Assembly (NCBI GenBank): GCA_030645615.1
Contig: JAUSNB010000065.1
Span: forward strand, 33,954-97,953
DNA from: Actinomycetota bacterium
Lineage (GTDB): Bacteria > Actinomycetota > Actinomycetes > S36-B12
Direction: 5' to 3'
Length of the DNA: 64,000 bases
This document shows positions 58,833-64,000 of this stretch, piece by piece. How positions within the stretch are numbered: the stretch's first letter is position 1; each line of letters opens with the position of its first letter. A model generated the notes under the pieces. That model ran no database searches and was not told where the DNA came from. It worked only from the letters and a program-made list of their open reading frames with translations. The translations under genes and the position numbers were made by a program.

Positions 58833-60533
58833 ATGGGATCAGGACGCATGGTGACCGCTGGGCAGGCACACGACACGGCAGCCCCCGAGCCTCCCGTGGG
58901 CGTGCCCCCAAAGGGCCAGACCGACGAGACCCCCGAGCAGCGGGTCCAGCGCATCCTCGCCGAGGAGCGCAGCCGCAGGCGCGACGCACAGGCGCGCCCG
59001 GTCGCCGAGCCCGTGCCGGTCGCCGAGCCGGTTGTCACCGCTCCGGCATCGCCAGCACCGCCCGTCATCGTGACCTCGAAGGCAGCGTCGTTCGAGCCGG
59101 CGCTTGAGCCGGGCCCGGACGAGCAGCCCCCGCGTCGACGTGGCTACTTCGCCCGGCTGTTCCGTGGCGACGATCAAGCGGCGGGGTCCGCGCCCGTGGT
59201 CGCCGAGCCCGAGCGACCCAGGCCGGCATCGTCGAAGACCGAATCCACGAAGCCCAAGCCGAAGCCGAAGCCGAAGCCGACGCCCGAGCCGACGCCCGAG
59301 CCGACGCCCGAATCCCGACGGCCGGGGCCAGCGCAGCCGAACCGCATGACCGCGGATGCCGGTAGTGGCAGCCAGGCATCGGCATCGTCCGGCGACGCCG
59401 ATCTCGAGGGCCTGCGCAGCCAGGTGCGGGCCTACCACCAGCAGCTCAAGGGCGAGGCCAAGCTGGTCGAGTCCGAGCGCGCGGCGCTCGCTGCCGACCG
59501 TGATGCGTTCGAGGCGGAGCGGGCCGCCTTCTCCCAGTCGCTGGTGGGCGTGTCCGCGTCTCGCGAATCGACGAGGGCGGCCCTTGAGGCCATCGAGGCG
59601 CAGCGCACGCACGTCGAGGCGGAGGCCGAGCGACTGCACGCGGAACGCTCGAGCCAGGACCTGATCAAGGCCGAACTCGCCGGGATGCAGAAGGCACTGG
59701 CTGCCGAGCGAGCCGAGATGGACGCGGAGCAGGAGGCGCTCGCCGCGGTCGAGGAGCGCGCCGCCGCCAAGATGGAGGAGATCCGGCAGGCCATCCGCAA
59801 GCTCAAGGAGGAGGCGGCCCGGGTCATCAGCGACCGGGAGCAGGTTGACGCCGACCGGCTTGGGCTCGACCAGGCCCAGACGACCCTACAGGCCGAGCAG
59901 GACGCCCTGGCGCCGGCCCGGGCCGCGCTCGACGCCGACCGGGCCGAGGTGATGTCGACTCGGGCGGCCATCGCGACCGAGACCGAGGCAGTAACGAGCG
60001 CCCGGGCCGCGGTCGAGGCCGATCGGGCCGCGGTGGCCCAGGACCGGTCCTCCCTCGATGCGGACCGCGCAGCGGTCAAGGCTCAGCTGGCCGACCTGGC
60101 CGCCGCCCGGGCCGCCGTTGAGGCTGGCACCGTCGACCTCGCCAAGGCCCGCGATGAGGTGGCTGCCGGCCAGCAGGTGCTGGCGAGCGACCGCGACGAG
60201 GCCGCGGCGGAGCGCGCGGCCCTGGAGATCATGCGGATCCAGGTCGAGGCCCAGCGCCTCGAGCTCGACGTCGAGCGCCAGCAACTCGACGCCACCCGCG
60301 AGGAACTCGAGCGCACGCGCAGCCAGATCCACGCACTCGAGGCCCAGCTCGTCGAGGAGACGCGCAAGCGGGCCGAGGCGGAGGAGTCGCGACGCCTGCT
60401 CGAGCAGGCCCGCAGCCGGCATCGTCTGATCGACGGCTTCGTCGACGTCACGGACGCGCGGTACAGCGCCCTGCTGGAACGCCAGTGGGACAGCCACCTC
60501 TCCACTGGGCCGGGCGACGAGCCGAGCGGGTGA
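58833..60533 (+). CDS. Long coiled-coil protein of unknown function
   Basis: I do not recognise a family for this 566-residue protein. Residues 1-100 are Pro/Ala-rich. RRRGYFARLFRG (101-112) is a short basic aromatic segment that could touch membrane or a partner. KPKPKP/TPEPTPEP repeats (140-160) form a stiff linker. From about 190 to 530 it is a coiled coil, with some 37 heptads in one register from 252 to 510. The C-terminal 35 residues (LIDGFVDVTDARYSALLERQW) look folded. No signal peptide. ATG 58833 follows a CAGGCT box by 7 nt; ATG 58848, 5 nt after AGGA, is an equal alternative. A cytoskeletal or polar scaffold role is only a guess. Confidence 0.72.
   Translation: MGSGRMVTAGQAHDTAAPEPPVGVPPKGQTDETPEQRVQRILAEERSRRRDAQARPVAEPVPVAEPVVTAPASPAPPVIVTSKAASFEPALEPGPDEQPPRRRGYFARLFRGDDQAAGSAPVVAEPERPRPASSKTESTKPKPKPKPKPTPEPTPEPTPESRRPGPAQPNRMTADAGSGSQASASSGDADLEGLRSQVRAYHQQLKGEAKLVESERAALAADRDAFEAERAAFSQSLVGVSASRESTRAALEAIEAQRTHVEAEAERLHAERSSQDLIKAELAGMQKALAAERAEMDAEQEALAAVEERAAAKMEEIRQAIRKLKEEAARVISDREQVDADRLGLDQAQTTLQAEQDALAPARAALDADRAEVMSTRAAIATETEAVTSARAAVEADRAAVAQDRSSLDADRAAVKAQLADLAAARAAVEAGTVDLAKARDEVAAGQQVLASDRDEAAAERAALEIMRIQVEAQRLELDVERQQLDATREELERTRSQIHALEAQLVEETRKRAEAEESRRLLEQARSRHRLIDGFVDVTDARYSALLERQWDSHLSTGPGDEPSG
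59250..59312 (+). repeat. Tandem Lys-Pro and Thr-Pro-Glu-Pro coding repeat
   Basis: Five AAG-CCS (Lys-Pro) units run into three ACG-CCC-GAG-CCG (Thr-Pro-Glu-Pro) units, the last incomplete. The near-identical 6- and 12-nt units suggest recent slippage expansion in the linker of the coiled-coil protein. Confidence 0.85.
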
Positions 60534-60592
60534 CCGGCGAGCCCGACCTGGGGGAGTTGGACATGCCCTGCGGCCGCCTCGCCGCCAGACAG

Positions 60593-60612
60593 TAGGCTGG
60601 CGCGACGTCGCG
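60593..60612 (+). promoter_or_regulatory. Promoter and palindrome ahead of the second coiled-coil gene
   Basis: TAGGCT (60593-60598) is a probable -10 box. The predicted transcript start, about 60605, falls inside CGCGACGTCGCG (60601-60612), a perfect 12-base palindrome that could be an operator. The rest of the 139-base gap holds a small GGGC-GAC-GCCC hairpin at 60620-60630 and an AGGA ribosome site. Confidence 0.4.
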
Positions 60613-60672
60613 TCCCCAAGGGCGACGCCCCAGGGACGACGAAACTGCTGCCGAAGTGACTCAGGACGTGTG

Positions 60673-61572
60673 ATGACCGCTAACGATGCCCGGGGCGCCC
60701 TCAGCCCCGGCGAGATCCTCGAGCAACTCCGTGCCCGGAATGAGCACCTGGAGAACCAGCTCGCGAAGGCACAGGGGGCGCTCAACGATCGCCGGCGGCT
60801 GCAGGACCTGAGTCCTGATGAGCTGGCGATGGAGTCCGTCGGCGCTGCCGGGGAGATCATCAAGGCAGCCCGCATGCAGGCCCAGGAGCTCCGCAACGCC
60901 GCACAGGTGGAGCTGGACCGGGCCCGCGAGGAGGGCCAGGCTGCCCTGCGCAAGGCCCGGGCGCGGGCCGACCAGGTGCGCTCGGAGAGCGAACTGGCGG
61001 CAGCCGAGACCTTGCGCAAGGCACGCGAGGAGTCCGAGCTGATCATGGAGCGGGTCCGGGAGGACTCCGCGACCATCACTGAGCATGCGCGTGCGTCTGC
61101 CGAGGCCAGCCACGTGCAGGCGCAGGAGCAGTACGACCGGATGCAGCAGGAGGCCCAGGTCCGGCTGCAGGCCGCGCTGGTCAATGCGGACCAGTCCATC
61201 GTCGGGGCCAACGCCGAGGCGGGCCGCATCGTGGTGGCAGCAGAGCGCTCGGCCCAGAAGCTCCAGGCCGATGCCCAGTCGCTCGCACGCGGCATCATCG
61301 CCGAGTCGCTGGCCCAGATCGAGGCGCCTGAATCGTTGATGAACCAGTTGCTCGAGGATGCGTCCAGCCTGCGCTCATCGGTCAACGCGGTCGTCGAGAT
61401 GGTCCGCCAGATGGCCGACCATTCCGCAGCCGAGGCGGCCAATGCCGAGGCCGCCACTCGCTCCTACCTGTCGTCGATCCAGCAGATGCGCACCGACCTC
61501 GAGCGCCGGCTCGCGGCACTCGGCTCGCACGACGACGACTCGACGATCGACCGGGCCGCCCCGCGCGGCTAG
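60673..61572 (+). CDS. DivIVA/Scy-like coiled-coil protein
   Basis: A 299-residue, almost wholly helical protein. After a short N-terminal coiled coil (EILEQLRARNEHLENQLAKAQG), residues 47-210 carry repeats of the AxxIIxxAxxxAxxL kind (GAAGEIIKAARMQAQELRNA, then AEAGRIVVAAERSAQKLQ) typical of the tails of DivIVA and Scy-type proteins. The DivIVA N-terminal crossed-loop motif is missing. A polar or division scaffold role is inferred from this likeness. ATG 60673 follows AGGA by 6 nt. It ends 20 bases before the next gene. Confidence 0.7.
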   Translation: MTANDARGALSPGEILEQLRARNEHLENQLAKAQGALNDRRRLQDLSPDELAMESVGAAGEIIKAARMQAQELRNAAQVELDRAREEGQAALRKARARADQVRSESELAAAETLRKAREESELIMERVREDSATITEHARASAEASHVQAQEQYDRMQQEAQVRLQAALVNADQSIVGANAEAGRIVVAAERSAQKLQADAQSLARGIIAESLAQIEAPESLMNQLLEDASSLRSSVNAVVEMVRQMADHSAAEAANAEAATRSYLSSIQQMRTDLERRLAALGSHDDDSTIDRAAPRG

Positions 61573-61592
61573 CGGGGGCGTGCCAGCAGGAG

Positions 61593-62360
61593 ATGAGCCA
61601 CCGGCCGAGCGCAGGAGCGTCACATCGGCTTGCCGCAGCAGTGGTCATGGTCGTGATCGTGCTTTCCCCCGGGGTGGCGTGGGCCGGGGACGTGGGCGAC
61701 GGCGAGGGCAGCGACTGGGTCGAGCCAGCAGCATCCCCGACCGCTCCATCGGCAACCAAGCCGGTCAAGCCGGTCAAGCCCAGCCCGTCGCCCTCGGCCA
61801 CCCGCACGCCGTCGCCGACGGCGACCGTGCTCCCGACCCAATCGAGCGCACCATCCCCGACAGCCACGCGCACCCCGTCGGCGTCGGCCACGCGCACCCC
61901 GTCCCCGACGGCCACGGTTTCTGCCGTGGAGGGCAGCCCGAGTTCGACGCCGACGACAACGCCCTCGTCGACGCCGGCCGCGTCCTCCTCGTCCACGCCC
62001 TCAACGGTGTCATCGGCCACGCCCACGCCGAGCCAGGCGCCCGACGCGGCCGACGGTGGGGCGACGGCCCCGTGGCCGTGGCTGGTGGCGCTGCTCGTCG
62101 TGATCGCCGCGGCCGTTGCCGGCTGGGCGATCTGGACCCGACGCGGCGGGCCCGGGCCCAGCGGGGCTCCGCCGGTCCCGGCAGGTCCGGCAGGTCCCTC
62201 CGCACCGGCAGCCCCCGCAGTCGCCGCTGCTCCGGCGCCGGCGCCCGCTCCGCCCGCTGACCCGGCGGCGCTCGCGTGGTCGGATCTGAGCGAGGCCGAG
62301 CGGTCTGCCTTCGAGCAGGTCGCGCGCGACCTGGGCCTCGGCGGGCCGGCCTCCCCCTGA
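61593..62360 (+). CDS. Secreted or membrane-anchored Ser/Thr/Pro-rich protein of unknown function
   Basis: A 255-residue protein with a signal peptide (about 1-31, cleavage after AWA), an extracellular region of some 120 residues made almost only of Ser, Thr, Pro and Ala with repeats of ATRTPSPT, one membrane helix at about residues 158-180 (PWLVALLVVIAAAVAGWAIW), and a cytoplasmic tail rich in Pro/Ala that ends in LSEAERSAFEQVARDLGLGG, a short amphipathic helix. No catalytic domain is seen. The tail could bind a cytoplasmic partner such as the coiled-coil proteins encoded upstream. AGGAG abuts the ATG, so the start is uncertain. Confidence 0.65.
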   Translation: MSHRPSAGASHRLAAAVVMVVIVLSPGVAWAGDVGDGEGSDWVEPAASPTAPSATKPVKPVKPSPSPSATRTPSPTATVLPTQSSAPSPTATRTPSASATRTPSPTATVSAVEGSPSSTPTTTPSSTPAASSSSTPSTVSSATPTPSQAPDAADGGATAPWPWLVALLVVIAAAVAGWAIWTRRGGPGPSGAPPVPAGPAGPSAPAAPAVAAAPAPAPAPPADPAALAWSDLSEAERSAFEQVARDLGLGGPASP

Positions 62361-62382
62361 GCCCGCGAAGCGCGCACCCACC

Positions 62383-62388
62383 TACACT
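62383..62388 (+). promoter_or_regulatory. -10 box of def (TACACT), predicted leaderless
   Basis: TACACT ends exactly 6 nt before ATG 62395; the intervening CCCGGC holds no ribosome site. Confidence 0.5.
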
Positions 62389-62394
62389 CCCGGC

Positions 62395-62940
62395 ATGGCC
62401 ATCCAGCCCATCCGCCTGTTCGGGGACCCGGTCCTGCGCACCCCCGCCGCGCCGGTGGAGACCTTCGACAAGGAGCTTCGCAAGCTGGTCGCCGACCTCA
62501 CCGAGACCATGATGGATGCTCCGGGAGCCGGGCTGGCGGCGCCGCAGATTGGCGTCTCGCTGCGGGTCTTCACCTACTGGGTGGACGACGAGCCCGGGCA
62601 CCTGATCAACCCGGACCTTGACCTGTCCGAGGAGACCCAGGACGGCGACGAGGGCTGCCTGTCCATTCCCGACCTCGCGTTCGACACCATCCGGTCCCGG
62701 CGGGTGGTCGCCAAGGGAATGAACATGCATGGCGAGCCGGTCGTCATCGAGGGCAGCGACCTGCTCGCGCGCGCCCTCCAGCACGAGACCGATCACCTTG
62801 ACGGCATCTTGTTCATCGACCGGCTTGACCCGGATTCTCGCAAGGACGCGATGCGCCTCATCCGAGCGGCCGAATGGTTCGGGGAGGCGGCGCCCGTCGT
62901 CCAGGCCAGCCCGCACGCCATCTCGTCGCGATGGCTGTAA
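62395..62940 (+). CDS. def: Peptide deformylase Def
   Basis: Def removes the formyl group from new N-termini. The 181-residue metalloenzyme has all three motifs: GAGLAAPQIGV (44-54), EGCLSIP with metal Cys88, and QHETDHLDG with His130, Glu131 and His134. It is followed by fmt, which adds the formyl group, so the two opposing steps are encoded together. A predicted leaderless ATG starts the unit. Confidence 0.97.
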   Translation: MAIQPIRLFGDPVLRTPAAPVETFDKELRKLVADLTETMMDAPGAGLAAPQIGVSLRVFTYWVDDEPGHLINPDLDLSEETQDGDEGCLSIPDLAFDTIRSRRVVAKGMNMHGEPVVIEGSDLLARALQHETDHLDGILFIDRLDPDSRKDAMRLIRAAEWFGEAAPVVQASPHAISSRWL

Positions 62941-62952
62941 GGCTCCCGACAG

Positions 62953-63876
62953 GTGAAGTGCGTCTTCGCAGGCACCCCTGATGTTGCCGTGGTGTCGTTG
63001 CAGGCCCTGATGGACTCCGCGCACGAGGTGACGGCCGTCATCACCCGACCGGACGCACCGGCCGGCCGCGGCAAGGCGGTCGTCGCCAGCCCCGTCGCCA
63101 CCCTTGCCCGGGCCGCGGGCATCGAAGTGCTCCAGCCAGCCAGTGCCCGTGACCCATCCCTGCACGAGCGACTGGCGCGCCTAGCGCCGGACTGCGCGCC
63201 GGTGGTCGCGTACGGGGGCCTGATCCCGCCGGCCCTGCTGGACCTGCCCAGGCATGGCTGGGTCAACCTTCATTTCAGCCTGCTGCCCGCCTGGCGGGGG
63301 GCCGCTCCGGTGCAGCACGCCATCTGGCACGGCGACGACATCACGGGCGCGACCACCTTCCGGCTCGACGAGGGCATGGACACCGGTCTCGTCTACGGGA
63401 TCGTCACGGAGGCAATCCGTCCGGACGACACGTCGGGATCCCTGCTCGCCCGGCTTGCCGACTCCGGCGCAGGCCTGCTCGTGTCGACGCTGGACGCGCT
63501 CGAGAGCGGATCGGTCCAGGCTGTGGCCCAGGCCGGCGAACCCTCCCTCGCGCCCAAGGTCGACGTGGCCGATGCCCGCGTGCGATGGGGCGATCCGGCC
63601 CGTGCCGTCGACCGCCAGGTGCGGGCCTGCACCCCGGCCCCTGGAGCGTGGACGATGCTCGGCGACGAGCGCCTGCGGCTGCAGCCCGTGCAGCCGGTCC
63701 CGGACGGACCCGACCTGGCACCGGGGCTGCTGCTCGTGGCCCGGTCCGAGGTGCTGGTCGGGACCGCCACGGTGCCGGTGCGGCTGGGCCTCGTGCAGCC
63801 GGCGGGCAGGCGGGCCATGCCGGCCGCCGACTGGGCGCGCGGGGCCAGGCCGGGCGACGGCGCGCGGCTGGCATGA
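62953..63876 (+). CDS. fmt: Methionyl-tRNA formyltransferase Fmt
   Basis: Fmt formylates initiator Met-tRNA using 10-formyl-THF. The 307-residue protein begins [18 protein letters not shown] and carries the catalytic Asn105, His107 and Asp143 in [15 protein letters not shown] and DEGMDTG. The C-terminal OB-like domain ([24 protein letters not shown] onward) is present. GTG 62953 is 12 bases after def. The stop overlaps rsmB. Confidence 0.96.
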   Translation: MKCVFAGTPDVAVVSLQALMDSAHEVTAVITRPDAPAGRGKAVVASPVATLARAAGIEVLQPASARDPSLHERLARLAPDCAPVVAYGGLIPPALLDLPRHGWVNLHFSLLPAWRGAAPVQHAIWHGDDITGATTFRLDEGMDTGLVYGIVTEAIRPDDTSGSLLARLADSGAGLLVSTLDALESGSVQAVAQAGEPSLAPKVDVADARVRWGDPARAVDRQVRACTPAPGAWTMLGDERLRLQPVQPVPDGPDLAPGLLLVARSEVLVGTATVPVRLGLVQPAGRRAMPAADWARGARPGDGARLA

Positions 63877-64000
63877 CCGATGCCCCGCGGGCTGCCGCGC
63901 TGGAGTTGCTGCGGGTGGTCCGCGAGGACGACGCCTACGCCAACCTCGCGCTGCCGTCGATCCTGCGCCAGCGCGGGCTCGACGGTCGCGACGCCGCCTT
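63873..64000 (+). CDS. rsmB: 16S rRNA (cytosine-967-C5)-methyltransferase RsmB, N-terminal part
   Basis: The 42 residues visible before the window ends (ATG 63873, overlapping fmt as ATGA) read as the NusB-like N-terminal domain of Rsm[27 protein letters not shown] followed by GLDGRDAAF. The methyltransferase domain lies beyond the window. The def-fmt-rsmB order supports the call. Confidence 0.85.
   Translation, partial: MTDAPRAAALELLRVVREDDAYANLALPSILRQRGLDGRDAA

Overview
The window is a dense stretch of core chromosome from a high-GC Actinomycetota (GC about 70% by eye, GTG and TTG starts common). The assignment rests on gene order and lineage-typical genes: murG-murC-ftsQ-ftsZ followed by pgeF-yggS-sepF-yggT-divIVA; a TraR/DksA-type protein with an AKK-rich N-terminus next to lspA-rluD-dnaE; a his cluster running into trp genes with the Trp-associated membrane protein and an HGxxPAAW protein; pyrR-pyrB-pyrC-(PH-like membrane protein)-carA-carB-pyrK-pyrD-pyrF-mihF-gmk-rpoZ-coaBC-metK-priA; and def-fmt-rsmB. 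No tRNA, rRNA, insertion sequence, prophage or CRISPR array was seen, and no gap between genes exceeds about 210 bases.

Layout. 1-7575: division and cell-wall cluster (end of ftsW to divIVA), all on +. 7572-10715: ileS on -, sharing a CTAG stop with divIVA. 10905-17490: TraR/DksA-like protein, lspA, rluD, dnaE and a DUF2567-like membrane protein on +. 17458-18631: ybaK and a Lon-substrate-domain protein on -. 18654-24935: hisD-C-B-H-A-F, then hisI, with a VOC-fold gene on - inserted between hisF and hisI and bracketed by two near-identical stem-loop repeats. 24932-33014: trpE, two small membrane proteins, a two-component pair, a DUF2752 protein, trpC-B-A. 33097-42411: DsbA-like protein, lgt, gltB-gltD, pyk. 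42436-54109: a PyrR-controlled unit of twelve genes with every junction overlapping. 54133-58724: coaBC, metK, priA. 58833-62360: two coiled-coil proteins and a secreted or membrane-anchored protein of unknown function. 62395-64000: def, fmt and the start of rsmB.

How the genes work together. The first block makes lipid II (MurC, MurG) and builds the Z-ring and polar growth machinery (FtsQ, FtsZ, SepF, DivIVA). The middle blocks are histidine, tryptophan, glutamate and pyrimidine synthesis; HisA carries the Arg/Trp pair of the bifunctional PriA-type isomerase and no trpF is present, so the his and trp pathways probably share it. PyrR control through an RNA hairpin upstream of pyrR could reach guanylate kinase, RNA polymerase omega and the nucleoid protein mIHF.

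The most notable observations are: (i) a family of three stem-loop repeats with a fixed 23-nt loop; (ii) a repeated TANNNT-(6-7 nt)-start codon layout that predicts many leaderless mRNAs; (iii) an undescribed three-gene cluster between priA and def whose first protein has about 37 uninterrupted heptads; (iv) a structured leader ahead of gltB. Most of the remaining sequence is ordinary, conserved actinobacterial core.
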